64,000 nucleotides of DNA from CAWDDA01 sp963813345 (GTDB lineage: Bacteria; Acidobacteriota; Blastocatellia; RBC074), in the NCBI GenBank assembly GCA_963813345.1, contig CAWEYR010000031.1, forward strand, positions 107,972 through 171,971, in the 5' to 3' direction. A model generated the notes under the pieces. It was not told the origin of the DNA and made no database searches. It saw only the letters and a list, made by a program, of their open reading frames with translations. This document shows positions 1-8,190 of the stretch, one piece after another. The translations under genes were made by a program, and so were the position numbers. Each line of letters starts with the position of its first letter. Positions within the stretch are counted from its first letter, which is position 1.

Positions 1-115
1 TTCAGGTCAATGAGCCGCGGCTGACGGTTTTTCTGCATGTCGAGATAGAGCAGTCAGCTTTTTGTCTAACGCAGTAAGAGGCTTTTTGTTCGACAAACAC
101 TAAACGGAGAAAGAA

Positions 116-1255
116 ATGAAGCAACGTATCGTTAATGCATCCCCCTTTCTGTTGACTCTTGTTATGGTTATAGGCGCATTGATGAGTGTCCGCATCACGC
201 CTGCAAGGTCGCAGGAAGCACAAGACACGGCGCCCTCACACGCTAACAGGCACGATGACGACCCGCCGTGGTGTCCTGACCCGCGCTCGCCGAAAGGTAA
301 GATCGTGATTGCCAACCGCGCTTCGGGAACGATCTCGGTCATCGACGTGGCCTCGGATAAAGTGATCGGAACACACGCGCTTCTCCCAGGTTCTGCGATG
401 CCCGAACCCATGTACGTTGTCTATGCCCGAAATCGCGTTTTCGTTGGCGATCGCGCGAACAACCGCGTAGTCGTATTTGATCCAAAGACATTCGAGATCG
501 AGACAACTGTCCCCGCGGGAGCGGGCATCTGGCATATGTGGGCTGATCCGAATGACAGGCAGCTCTGGGTCAACAACGACATCGACAAGACCTGCACTGT
601 GATCGACCTGCAATCGCTTCAGGTAATTGCGACGGTACCGATACCAGCCGATCTGGCTGCCTTAGGTGGCAAGCCTCACGATGTTATTCTCGATCCTGCA
701 AACAGCCAATTTGCCTACGTGTCGCTAATCGGAGTCGCCGGGCCAGCCGACTATGTAGTCAAGTTCAGTACTCAAAACTTCGCGGAAGTTGGCCGCACGC
801 CCGTGGGCAAGGACCCTCACCTGTCAGCTACCTGGCGAAACAATCTGTTGTATGTGCCATGCCAGAACAGCAACGTTGTCATTGTTCTGAATCGCAGCAC
901 GCTCAGCCAGGTAACATCGATTCCGATCCCGGGAGCGCACGGAGCGGCAATGACGCTCGACGGTTCCACGTTCTATACGACCAACTTTAGTGGTGGAGGG
1001 ACGGCGGGTTTGTGGACGATCGACACTTCGACAAACACTGTCGAAGGCGATCCGGTGGATACGCCATTTGCAGTCCCGCACAACATCGCGCTCAATCCGG
1101 TATGGTTTGGACACGGGAACCGCAAACTCTATCTGACGCACTCAGGTGCTACCGCAAACAAAGTGACAATCTACAAACTGAAGAACGATCGGCCAACTCT
1201 TCACAAGACGGTAACTGTGGGATTCAACCCTTTCGGGCTTGCGTTTGTCGAGTAG
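116..1255 (+). CDS. Secreted YncE/YVTN-type beta-propeller protein
   Basis: The protein has 379 residues. A hydrophobic N-terminal segment (residues about 9-30, ending near TPARSQ) reads as a signal peptide, so it is probably periplasmic or exported. The rest shows repeated beta-propeller blades with motifs such as GTISVIDVASDKVI, NRVVVFDPKTFEIE and NNDIDKTCTVIDLQSLQVI, typical of the YncE / cytochrome D1-like propeller superfamily. No heme-binding CxxCH is visible, so a role as a binding or scaffold propeller is more likely than electron transfer. The ATG is preceded by CGGAGAAAG at a sensible spacing. It converges with a second propeller gene at 1431-2582, with a long hairpin repeat between them. 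Substrate unknown. Confidence 0.8.
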   Translation: MKQRIVNASPFLLTLVMVIGALMSVRITPARSQEAQDTAPSHANRHDDDPPWCPDPRSPKGKIVIANRASGTISVIDVASDKVIGTHALLPGSAMPEPMYVVYARNRVFVGDRANNRVVVFDPKTFEIETTVPAGAGIWHMWADPNDRQLWVNNDIDKTCTVIDLQSLQVIATVPIPADLAALGGKPHDVILDPANSQFAYVSLIGVAGPADYVVKFSTQNFAEVGRTPVGKDPHLSATWRNNLLYVPCQNSNVVIVLNRSTLSQVTSIPIPGAHGAAMTLDGSTFYTTNFSGGGTAGLWTIDTSTNTVEGDPVDTPFAVPHNIALNPVWFGHGNRKLYLTHSGATANKVTIYKLKNDRPTLHKTVTVGFNPFGLAFVE

Positions 1256-1265
1256 GCTGAGAGAG

Positions 1266-1427
1266 GGTACGTTGCCTGGGAGCGCCGGTCTCCAGGGAGC
1301 GCCGGCCTCTGGCCGGCCACGAGCCGCGAAGCGTGCGAGTCTTCATCGCAAGGACTCTCCACGACTCGCACGCTTCGCGGCTCGCGGCCGGTCTGGAGAC
1401 CGGTGCTCCCAGGCGGTACAACGTACC
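1266..1427. repeat. Long palindromic repeat (hairpin type B)
   Basis: A near-perfect inverted repeat. The left edge GGTACGTTGCC is mirrored by GGCGGTACAACGTACC on the right. Inside, GGGAGCGCCGG and GAGCCGCGAAGCGTGCGAG are mirrored around a short centre near 1355. It fills the gap between two converging propeller genes. The same module recurs almost unchanged at 16922-17077. Confidence 0.85.
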
Positions 1428-1430
1428 TTC

Positions 1431-2582
1431 TCACTGTTTTGCTGGTTCCATCTTCCAGAAATCGATGCCGGCGGCCTGTGGAGGAACGTCGACCGTCGCG
1501 ACTGTTTTGAGAGAAGCGAGATCGATGATTTCGACTGTTCCAGGTTCGGATCCTATTCCCTCGACCGAAATGAACGCGTAGCGGCTATCAGGTGACACGG
1601 CAGCTCCATGAACTACCTTTCGCTTCGTAGGAATTCGGGCAAGCTCCTTGCCGCTGACCGCGTCATAGACTGAAACGGATGGACCGCGCTTGTTTGTTGC
1701 GATGAGCTTTCCATCCTTTGTGATCGCCAGATTGTAGACACCGGGACCCGCCGCAATCCTGCGTTTTACCGACCACGTTGTGGCGTCAACTTCTACAATT
1801 TCACTCGATTTATTGCACGCTATGAAAATGCTCGATCCATCGAGTGAGGGTTGTGCCCACGTCGGCGAGCACGAGATGTCGCCGGGTTTCGGCGGCTCGA
1901 TTCCGTGATCGGCTCCCGCGTGGTGGGCGTGATCGGCTTTTTGAGCACCCACTACAGGTAGTGGTGCCCCTTTCAGTCCTTTCTCTTTTCCTTTGGTCAA
2001 CAGGAAATGGCGTGAGACGTTGAGCGTGGTCGCGTCGATCTCGACGAGCAGGTCATCCATCATGCACGCGGAATAATGGCGAGTACCTTGAGAATTGAAT
2101 CGCGAGCCGTGCGGCATGGTGCACGTCGGTATCCTTTTCACCTCCAGCATCTCGCCAGTGACGACTACAGAAACCGAAGAAGGAATCATGTCTCCGTGAA
2201 GGTTGAAGTTCACGACGTAGAGAAAGTTTCCGTCCGGAGACACATCCATTGTCGCGGGAAACGGCCCCAGCGTGACGCTGCCGGCTAGCTTGTTGCCGTT
2301 GGTGGAATACTTGAGAACGTTGCCGTACGGGCGGCCATGTCCGAGAGAGACGAAATAGGCTTCCTTATCCGGTGCGACTGCGACTCCGTGCGGTCCGTCA
2401 ATATCCGGCTCGAGGATGCCAGTCGCGATCTCCTTTTCGACGCGCGCGCCTCCCGGGCCGAACCGAATCAGCGATATCTTGTCGGCAGATTCGGAAAGAA
2501 CATAGACAAGATAGTCCTGTTGCGGTGTGCCTTGAAAAAAGAACAACAAGATTCCGGCTAAAGCCGGTACAACGTGCCTCAT
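1431..2582 (-). CDS. Secreted YncE-family beta-propeller protein
   Basis: The protein has 383 residues from the ATG at 2582. A signal peptide (MRHVVPALAGILLFFFQG) is followed by propeller blades such as DGPHGVAVAPDKEAYFVS, PATMDVSPDGNFLYVVN and VSVYDAVSGKELARIPT. The reading frame stays open upstream to 2726, but that extension is Cys/Pro-rich and lacks propeller character, so the start before the hydrophobic segment was chosen. The first codons lie in a short palindromic repeat (2551-2580), so the signal peptide seems partly repeat-derived. It resembles the gene at 116-1255 in fold and is probably exported. No catalytic motif is seen. Confidence 0.78.
   Translation of the reverse strand: MRHVVPALAGILLFFFQGTPQQDYLVYVLSESADKISLIRFGPGGARVEKEIATGILEPDIDGPHGVAVAPDKEAYFVSLGHGRPYGNVLKYSTNGNKLAGSVTLGPFPATMDVSPDGNFLYVVNFNLHGDMIPSSVSVVVTGEMLEVKRIPTCTMPHGSRFNSQGTRHYSACMMDDLLVEIDATTLNVSRHFLLTKGKEKGLKGAPLPVVGAQKADHAHHAGADHGIEPPKPGDISCSPTWAQPSLDGSSIFIACNKSSEIVEVDATTWSVKRRIAAGPGVYNLAITKDGKLIATNKRGPSVSVYDAVSGKELARIPTKRKVVHGAAVSPDSRYAFISVEGIGSEPGTVEIIDLASLKTVATVDVPPQAAGIDFWKMEPAKQ
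2551..2580. repeat. Short palindromic repeat inside a gene start
   Basis: ATTCCGGCTAAAGCCGGTAC continues into AACGTGCC. On the minus strand this matches the outline of the GGTACGTTGTACCG...CGGAATCT repeats elsewhere, with GGCTTTAGCC as the inner stem. It encodes the start of the signal peptide of the gene ending at 1431. Confidence 0.6.
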
Positions 2583-2678
2583 GGTTATTGAATTGTACGA
2601 CGGGTCTCGCCCAAAGTTGAACAGGTCATCTTCGGATGGTAGCGTATCCATGGGGCATCTGGGGCATGGCATCTGGGG

Positions 2679-3494
2679 GTGGCATCCGAAGAACCGGCAG
2701 TATCCGCCATGATTCAACTCCGCCACGATCTGAATGCGTTGTGGGTTTCGCTCCTGGCGGAGTCAAACTTCTGTGAGCAAAAGGCAGCGCTATCGATCAT
2801 CTATCCTGGAGCCGAACCTGAAAGCGAAGAAATGCGCGCGGGTGTCCAGGCTCATTCAGCGCTTGATGCCGAACTGGAAAAGATAGAGCGAGAGGAGCTC
2901 AAACGACGGATCAGCGCCGGAGACGATATCCGGATGCGAGAATTTCCGCTCAAGGCTGATTTCGAGGGCGTCAACCTTTACGGCAAGATCGATCATGTAG
3001 AGTTCGAAGGAACGCGCGCTCTCTGGGTTTACGATTTCAAGTTTTCACGCTACTCTCACCGGCTCTTTCCCAACCATCATCTCCAACTCTCCCTTTATGG
3101 GCTGCTGCTGGCCGCCAACGGCTATGATGTTTCGGATCTGATCTGTGCTGTGGTTATCGTGCCACCCAAGCTCGGCAAGTCAGGGCGCCTGACGAAGACG
3201 GACCCGCATCTTGCAAACCTGGCGATTGAATCGAGCAAAGAGCTGCGCGGAGATGGCGGACTAAAGCGAGGCGGCAGACTGTTCCATCAGGCCGGATTCG
3301 CGGTTCACGCATTCAAATTCCAGCCGCTCGGAGCAAGACGGGATCTTGACGAAGTGCTTGGCTACTGGCTGGGTTTGAGAGATGCGCGTGTCGCCGACTC
3401 GGCAAAGAAGTGTCAGAACTGCGCCTATAATGCACTCGATCTCTGTTCCATGGCACTCGCACCACCCAAAAACAAGACAGGAAACCTCTCATGA
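2679..3494 (+). CDS. Cas4/RecB-like PD-(D/E)XK nuclease with four-cysteine Fe-S site
   Basis: The protein has 271 residues (261 if the ATG at 2709 is used; neither start has a clear Shine-Dalgarno). The motif order fits Cas4-type exonucleases: first Cys in SNFCEQKA (C32), H59 in GVQAH, D105 in GKIDHVEF, D119 and K121 in YDFKFS, the QLSLY motif (Q136-Y140), then a C-terminal cluster CQNCAYNALDLC (C245, C248, C256). Four cysteines of this layout bind a 4Fe-4S cluster in Cas4 and AddB-like enzymes. There is no cas1, cas2 or CRISPR array in the window, so this is an orphan nuclease, perhaps for repair or defence. Its stop overlaps the next start (ATGA), implying translational coupling. Confidence 0.8.
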   Translation: MASEEPAVSAMIQLRHDLNALWVSLLAESNFCEQKAALSIIYPGAEPESEEMRAGVQAHSALDAELEKIEREELKRRISAGDDIRMREFPLKADFEGVNLYGKIDHVEFEGTRALWVYDFKFSRYSHRLFPNHHLQLSLYGLLLAANGYDVSDLICAVVIVPPKLGKSGRLTKTDPHLANLAIESSKELRGDGGLKRGGRLFHQAGFAVHAFKFQPLGARRDLDEVLGYWLGLRDARVADSAKKCQNCAYNALDLCSMALAPPKNKTGNLS

Positions 3495-4420
3495 AACGAC
3501 CTCTATTGTTCTTGATCACGCTAAGCTTCGTGGCGGCTGTGATGCTGAATTCAATCCCGGTCCGCGCCTGGGGCGAACACGGACACCTGCTCGCGGGCAG
3601 AGCCGCCGCAATGAAGTTGCCGGATCAGACTCCAGGCTTTCTTCGAAAAGCAGTCAATCAGCTTTCCTATCTCAATCCTGAACCCGATCGCTGGCGATCA
3701 AACGATGAAGCCAACGTCGACAAAGCACTCAGTCAGGGGCTGGCACCTGATCATTATATTGATTTGGAGTTCGTTCCTCAGGGAGCGCTTCTGCTGCCCA
3801 ACAGAAACGACTTCGCTGCCGAGCTTGTAAAAGCGGGGCGCAAGCCGGCCGAAGCAGGTTTTCTGCCATTCCGGACGCTCGAGCTTTTCCAGCGGCTTCG
3901 TATCGGGTTTCGACTGTGGCGCGCCACAACTGACAAAACCAAACGGCAATGGATAGAACAGCGCCTTATCAACGACGCCGGTATTCTCGGACACTATGTG
4001 TCGGATGGCGCCAATCCACATCACACCACCATGCATCATAACGGCTGGGTCGGTGACAATCCGAAAGGCTTTACAGTGCCCTCGCGCGAGCGCGGATTCC
4101 ATGGACGCTTCGAAGACGAGTATGTCCGGACTCATGTTCAATTGAACGATGTGTTGCCGCTGATCACGGGCCAGCCGCGCGTCATCGACCGGCCTCGAGA
4201 TGAGATCCTCGCTTACCTGCAAACCTCACACTCGAAAGTCGAAGCGCTCTTTGTTCTCGACAAACAGGAACAGTTTGGTGAGCTGACACGGTCAGAGGAT
4301 CACAAACGATTCGCCTGCGAGAGGCTCGCAGCCGGCGCCACAATGCTGAGAGATCTGTGGTGGACCGCATGGGTGACAAGTGGTGCCCCCGTCGCGCCGC
4401 CTGTCACAACAAGCAGATGA
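3491..4420 (+). CDS. Secreted S1/P1-type zinc-dependent nuclease or phospholipase C-like protein
   Basis: The protein has 309 residues. After a signal peptide (about residues 1-25) the mature chain begins AWGEHGHLLAG, where an N-terminal Trp and a following His act as zinc ligands in the S1/P1 nuclease and phospholipase C superfamily. Further ligands match: DHYIDLE, then GHYVSDGANPHH followed by TTMHHNGWVG. This supports a tri-zinc hydrolase acting outside the cytoplasm on nucleic acid or phospholipid; the sequence does not decide which. It starts inside the stop codon of the Cas4-like gene (4-bp ATGA overlap), so the two are co-translated. Confidence 0.8.
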   Translation: MKRPLLFLITLSFVAAVMLNSIPVRAWGEHGHLLAGRAAAMKLPDQTPGFLRKAVNQLSYLNPEPDRWRSNDEANVDKALSQGLAPDHYIDLEFVPQGALLLPNRNDFAAELVKAGRKPAEAGFLPFRTLELFQRLRIGFRLWRATTDKTKRQWIEQRLINDAGILGHYVSDGANPHHTTMHHNGWVGDNPKGFTVPSRERGFHGRFEDEYVRTHVQLNDVLPLITGQPRVIDRPRDEILAYLQTSHSKVEALFVLDKQEQFGELTRSEDHKRFACERLAAGATMLRDLWWTAWVTSGAPVAPPVTTSR

Positions 4421-4476
4421 TCGCACTCCAAGTGTCGCGCTGCTTCGCAGTCAATCACCGCGGAGCGGTGCGGAAC

Positions 4477-4661
4477 GTAGCCAGGGGTGCTTCGAAACCC
4501 CTGGATCGATTCCATTGACGAATTGCATCCCGGAGGGATGCAAGAAAGACGACAGGTTTCACCGGGCGTTTCTCGCATCCCTCCGGGATGCACTGTCTGA
4601 CAATGCACCAGGGTCTTCGAAGACTCAACCCCTGGCTACGTCTGACGCCTCCGGCGTCATC
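4477..4661. repeat. Nested palindromic repeat region (type D)
   Basis: Several inverted repeats are nested. GTAGCCAGGGG at the left is mirrored by CCCCTGGCTAC at about 4628-4638. GCATCCCGGAGGGATGC occurs at about 4524-4540 and again near 4577-4592. CTCCGGCG/GACGCC pairs occur at the right edge. It occupies the gap between converging genes and may also stop transcription from either side. Confidence 0.7.
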
Positions 4662-5391
4662 ACGCTTTCCTGGTAAGCGTCAACGGGAAGCTCTGGCCTC
4701 CCTGATCCCAGGTTCCGGCGATTGAATTTCCGTCCGAACTGAGCGTGCCTTTGAATGTCGCCTGGATCAGCTCGAGATCCATCTCAACAGCCGAACCGTT
4801 GATAGTCACGATATCGATGGGAAGAAAAACCTTCTGATCAAGGCTGTCCAAAACGCCCTTCAACTCCTGACCTGATGGCTTCAGCATGGCCTTGAGTCTC
4901 AGCTTTGTTCCAGCAACGTCCAGCGCTCCTTCCCATGTTCCCTCGAGCGATGCGTGTTTACTCGCTTCCGTCTTCCGGACGCCTGGTCGCGAAGTCGTCG
5001 AGAGTGACGAGTCACCCTTGCGTTCCAGATTCAACGCCAATGTCTCACCTGAAATCGAGAGATTGCCCGGAAGAGCTTTGCCGTCAGGAGCCACCTTGCC
5101 CTTGAAGACCGGATATCCCGGGAAGCCTGCCATCTCAAATCCAACATCCGCATCCTTAACGCTGACATTGAGCAGAGGAACGCGCTGGGCAGATGGGTTG
5201 CTCGGAACAGAATATTCGCCCTTCCAGTCGCCCGACGTGGTCTGCGCGATCTCGAAAATCGTTGGAATCTTCTGTCCCTGGTATTCGATCGTCCCTTCCC
5301 AACGGCCGCTCGCTGGAGAAGGCTTCTGAGCCTGTTCAAAAGGCGTAACGTAAAGCAGGACTGCCAGCATTGCGAGCAGATAAAGCTTCAT
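4660..5391 (-). CDS. Secreted protein with two copies of the domain found N-terminal to some alpha/beta hydrolases
   Basis: The protein has 243 residues with a signal peptide (residues 1-20). It holds two similar units: SGRWEGTIEYQGQKIPTIFE near residue 28 and LEGTWEGALDVAGTKLRLKA near residue 150. The second ends with SIAGTWDQGGQSFPLTLTRK. This WEG...GTWxQGGxxxPLxLxR pattern is familiar as the N-terminal beta-rich module of secreted alpha/beta hydrolases in Acidobacteriota and relatives. No hydrolase domain follows, so the gene is a stand-alone version, perhaps binding a lipid or glycan. Function unknown. Confidence 0.7.
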   Translation of the reverse strand: MKLYLLAMLAVLLYVTPFEQAQKPSPASGRWEGTIEYQGQKIPTIFEIAQTTSGDWKGEYSVPSNPSAQRVPLLNVSVKDADVGFEMAGFPGYPVFKGKVAPDGKALPGNLSISGETLALNLERKGDSSLSTTSRPGVRKTEASKHASLEGTWEGALDVAGTKLRLKAMLKPSGQELKGVLDSLDQKVFLPIDIVTINGSAVEMDLELIQATFKGTLSSDGNSIAGTWDQGGQSFPLTLTRKA

Positions 5392-5426
5392 AGTATTAGA
5401 CCCCCTTTTTGTGCATCATATCATCC

Positions 5427-5984
5427 ATGCGTCACCCACAACTTCTCGACCGGCAACGAAGCGCGCTTGCGATCATAGATATGCAGGAAGCCTTCAGACC
5501 AGTCATCACTGATTTCACGAATCTCGCCACACGAATCGCAGTACTTGCCCAGGGGTGTCAGATTCTCGAGGTTCCGATAGTCGTCACCGAGCAATATCCT
5601 AAGGGCCTCGGTCACACTGTGGAAGAGATCGCAGGAAAAACGGATTCGCAGGCTATCGAGAAACTTTCCTTCTCGGCCTGCGGAGTCCAGGAGTTCGATA
5701 TGCGACTTCGCGAGCGGCATGTAGAGCAGGTAGCGATTTGCGGGATCGAAACCCATATCTGCGTGAGCCAGACGGCTCACGATCTGCTCGCGCGCGGATA
5801 TCAGGTTCATGTCATTTCAGATGCCACAGCAACCCGGCTACCACTCAACCGCGATGCAGCTCTCCAAAAGCTCGAAAAGGCAGGCGCCATTATGTCTTCG
5901 GTCGAAGCTGCGCTGTTTGAACTGTGTGCTGAAGCGGGAACACCCGAATTCAAAGCGATTCAGAAGCTGATAGTCGGCCTCTAG
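5427..5984 (+). CDS. Isochorismatase-family cysteine hydrolase
   Basis: The protein has 185 residues from the ATG at 5427; a TTG at 5409 is also possible. The catalytic triad of the isochorismatase-like hydrolases is visible: D18 in AIIDMQEAF, K79 in AIEKLSFSA and nucleophile C112 in CGIETHICVSQTA. The TEQYPKGLG motif matches the ISOC1/YcaC-like subgroup rather than true isochorismatase. It is probably a cytoplasmic amidase or nicotinamidase-like enzyme of unknown substrate. It lies just upstream of the DeoR regulator gene in the same direction (18-base gap), so co-transcription is possible. Confidence 0.85.
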   Translation: MRHPQLLDRQRSALAIIDMQEAFRPVITDFTNLATRIAVLAQGCQILEVPIVVTEQYPKGLGHTVEEIAGKTDSQAIEKLSFSACGVQEFDMRLRERHVEQVAICGIETHICVSQTAHDLLARGYQVHVISDATATRLPLNRDAALQKLEKAGAIMSSVEAALFELCAEAGTPEFKAIQKLIVGL

Positions 5985-6002
5985 TCAAAGCACGGAGCAA
6001 GG

Positions 6003-6893
6003 ATGAATCGGGAGCCATCTATCGACGACAACCGGGCACAGGCAATTCTGCGCGAACTTCTGCGAGCCGGTGAGATTACTGTCGAAGAGATGGCACAGCA
6101 ATTTGGCGTCTCACCTTCGTCGATCAGGCGAGACCTGCGCGATCTCGAGCGGCGAGGCCTGCTTCGCCGACAGCACGGCGGTGCAGTTATGGTGGAACCG
6201 GGGCTCTACGAGCCCTTCAAACACGTATCTTCGTTTGGTGAACAGGAGCAGCAGTGTGCCGCGGAAAAGCGCCGGATTGGACTCGCAGCCGCCGAAATGA
6301 TTGAGGATGGCGATGTCGTCAGCATTGGCGCCGGCACGACGACAACTCAGGTCGCTCGCGGCATTCGTCATCGCAAGAACATCACTATTGTCACCAACGC
6401 CGTGAACATCGCCATGGAGCTCAGTCATCGCGATGACCTCAAGGTAATCATGTCAGGCGGGAGTTTGAGTGCCGACTGGTTCGCGCTGGTGGGTGCAACG
6501 GCGATCAGTAACATCAGCGAGACGTTCGTTGACAAAATATTCATCGGCGTCGACGGCATTCATCCCGAACATGGGCTGACGACAAACTACCCTGATCAGG
6601 CAGCCATTCACCGGCAGATGATGCGCCAGGCACGATATCGCGTCGTCGTCGCTGACCACCGCAAGCTCAACATCACTGGTACAACGCTGATCTGGCCGGC
6701 GAACCAGATCGACCTCCTGATCACCGATCGCGGCGCGCCAAAGGCCGCACTCGCATCGCTTCTCGCCAAAGGGATCAAGATACATACGGCTGATAAGGTA
6801 CGTTGTACCGCCTGGAGCGCAGCTGCAGCTTGCTCGTCAGACGCTACGATCGCTAGCAGCAAGCCTGAAGCTCGCAGCTCGCATGCCGCCTGA
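6003..6893 (+). CDS. DeoR/GlpR-family sugar-responsive transcriptional regulator
   Basis: The protein has 296 residues. The N-terminal winged helix-turn-helix (residues 10-60) carries the DeoR signature ITVEEMAQQFGVSPSSIRRD followed by LRDLERRGLLRRQHGG. The C-terminal DeoR effector domain (about 80-255) contains GDVVSIGAGTTTTQVAR, IVTNAVNIAMEL and FIGVDGI, which bind a phosphorylated sugar in this family. Residues from about 265 to the end (CTAWSAAAACSSDATIAS...) come from a palindromic repeat that also supplies the stop codon. The native protein would be about 255-265 residues, usual for DeoR. It probably regulates the following galT or the arabinan locus; that link is inferred from position. 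Confidence 0.88.
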   Translation: MNREPSIDDNRAQAILRELLRAGEITVEEMAQQFGVSPSSIRRDLRDLERRGLLRRQHGGAVMVEPGLYEPFKHVSSFGEQEQQCAAEKRRIGLAAAEMIEDGDVVSIGAGTTTTQVARGIRHRKNITIVTNAVNIAMELSHRDDLKVIMSGGSLSADWFALVGATAISNISETFVDKIFIGVDGIHPEHGLTTNYPDQAAIHRQMMRQARYRVVVADHRKLNITGTTLIWPANQIDLLITDRGAPKAALASLLAKGIKIHTADKVRCTAWSAAAACSSDATIASSKPEARSSHAA

Positions 6894-6913
6894 GGCGGTC
6901 CATGCACGTATCC
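6797..6913. repeat. Palindromic repeat overlapping the 3' end of the DeoR gene
   Basis: The left edge is GGTACGTTGTACCGCC. The right edge is GCCGCCTGAGGCGGTCCATGC, followed by ACGTATCC. The inner part contains imperfectly mirrored GCAGCTTGC/GCAAGC and CTGAAGC stretches. It replaces the last roughly 30 codons of the regulator and includes its TGA. Confidence 0.65.
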
Positions 6914-6972
6914 TTGACTCGCTGCTCATTTTAGGCGTATATGCGCACTGTCTGTGATTGAATGAGCTGGCT

Positions 6973-7998
6973 ATGGTCTGGGAAGAACGATGGCATCCTC
7001 TTCGCGAGGAATGGATCATTGTAGCGGCGCACCGTCAGAACCGCCCCTGGAGCGGAGATACGGTGCTCTGCGAAGAGGTGAAACTGCCATCATATGTCGC
7101 TGATTGCTATCTCTGTCCCGGCAACGAAAGGGTAAGCGGCAAGCGGAACGATGCCTACGATAGAACTTTTGTTTTCGACAACGATCATCCTTGTGTAGGT
7201 CCCTCAGCGCTCGAAGTGCCTGAGACGACCAATGGTGTCTACCGAGCGCGGCCCGCGAATGGAATCTCCCGAGTAGTCTGCTACAGCCCAAATCACAGCC
7301 TGACGCTTGCCGAGCTGGAAGTCTGCGAGATAGCAAACCTGTTGCAGGTCTGGCGCGAGCAATACGTTGACCTTGGCGGACGCGACGAGATCGACCACGT
7401 TCTGATATTCGAGAACAAGGGTGAAGTGGTCGGCGTATCGAATCCGCATCCACACTGTCAGATCTACGCGACAAACTTTCTGTTCAAGACTATCGAAACC
7501 GAGGCCCGAGTTTCGGCGCGTCACTTGTGCGCAACGCGCCGAGTGCTTTTCCAGGACATTATTGCCGCAGAGCGTGCGGACGGGCGCCGAATGATCTTCG
7601 AAAACGAAACCGCCGTGGCCTTTCTTCCTTACTTCGCGAGATATGCTTACGAATGCTACGTTGCCCCGAAGACTACACACGCCAGTTTGACTACCATGGA
7701 TCGCATCGAGATCGAGGGTCTCGCTGATGCGCTCAAGCAGCTGCTCGTCCGGTACGATAACCTGTGGCGGATGCCGTTTCCTTATGTAATGACGCTGCAT
7801 CAGGCGCCTACAGATGGCGGCGACTATCGCGGTTTTCACTTTCACATCGAGTTTCATCCGCCGCTCCGTAAACCAAATCTTCTGAAGTACCTGGCTGGTC
7901 CGGAAATCGGTGGCGGCAATTTTCTGTCCGACACTTCGCCGGAGGAAAAGGCCGCGGAGCTGCGCAGTCTTCCGGCCATGACATTACAAGCAAGCTGA
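6973..7998 (+). CDS. galT: Galactose-1-phosphate uridylyltransferase
   Basis: The protein has 341 residues from the ATG at 6973; a TTG at 6958 adds five residues. The active-site HPHxQ motif is present as SNPHPHCQIYA (H159 and H161); the second His forms the uridylyl intermediate. The zinc-site pair CYLCPGN lies near residue 48, and HPLREEWIIVAAHRQNRPW is the family N-terminus. It transfers UMP between UDP-glucose and galactose-1-phosphate in the Leloir pathway. No galK or galE is nearby. It follows the DeoR gene and precedes the arabinan locus, consistent with a role in plant polysaccharide sugars. Its TGA lies inside a small CAAGCTGAAGCTTG repeat. Confidence 0.9.
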   Translation: MVWEERWHPLREEWIIVAAHRQNRPWSGDTVLCEEVKLPSYVADCYLCPGNERVSGKRNDAYDRTFVFDNDHPCVGPSALEVPETTNGVYRARPANGISRVVCYSPNHSLTLAELEVCEIANLLQVWREQYVDLGGRDEIDHVLIFENKGEVVGVSNPHPHCQIYATNFLFKTIETEARVSARHLCATRRVLFQDIIAAERADGRRMIFENETAVAFLPYFARYAYECYVAPKTTHASLTTMDRIEIEGLADALKQLLVRYDNLWRMPFPYVMTLHQAPTDGGDYRGFHFHIEFHPPLRKPNLLKYLAGPEIGGGNFLSDTSPEEKAAELRSLPAMTLQAS

Positions 7999-8010
7999 AG
8001 CTTGAACTCC
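7986..8010. repeat. Short AAGCTGAAGCTT palindrome (type C)
   Basis: ACAAGCAAGCTGAAGCTTGA supplies the stop codon of galT and may form a small 3'-end hairpin. It belongs to the CAAGCTnAAGCTTGAACTC family seen at 23622, 27873, 34970 and 43494. Confidence 0.55.
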
Positions 8011-8190
8011 ATACTCGTCTTGACGAATGCTCACATTAGTGATAAATGAGCAGATAGTTTGCGTGGATAGCCTTAATTAGCGACAAGATCGGGGCTTTGC
8101 TGGGAATTTTCAATTTGACGGCCGTCAAAACCTTCAGACGGCCGCGAGCGCGTCCTTTCAGGTTCAAGAACAAAACGTCAGGAGGCACCG

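Noticed and set aside
1201..1595. Several open frames on both strands across the long hairpin at 1266-1427
   Set aside because: They are low-complexity translations of the palindrome (RYVVPPG...TGLQTG type) and have no ribosome site or conserved domain.
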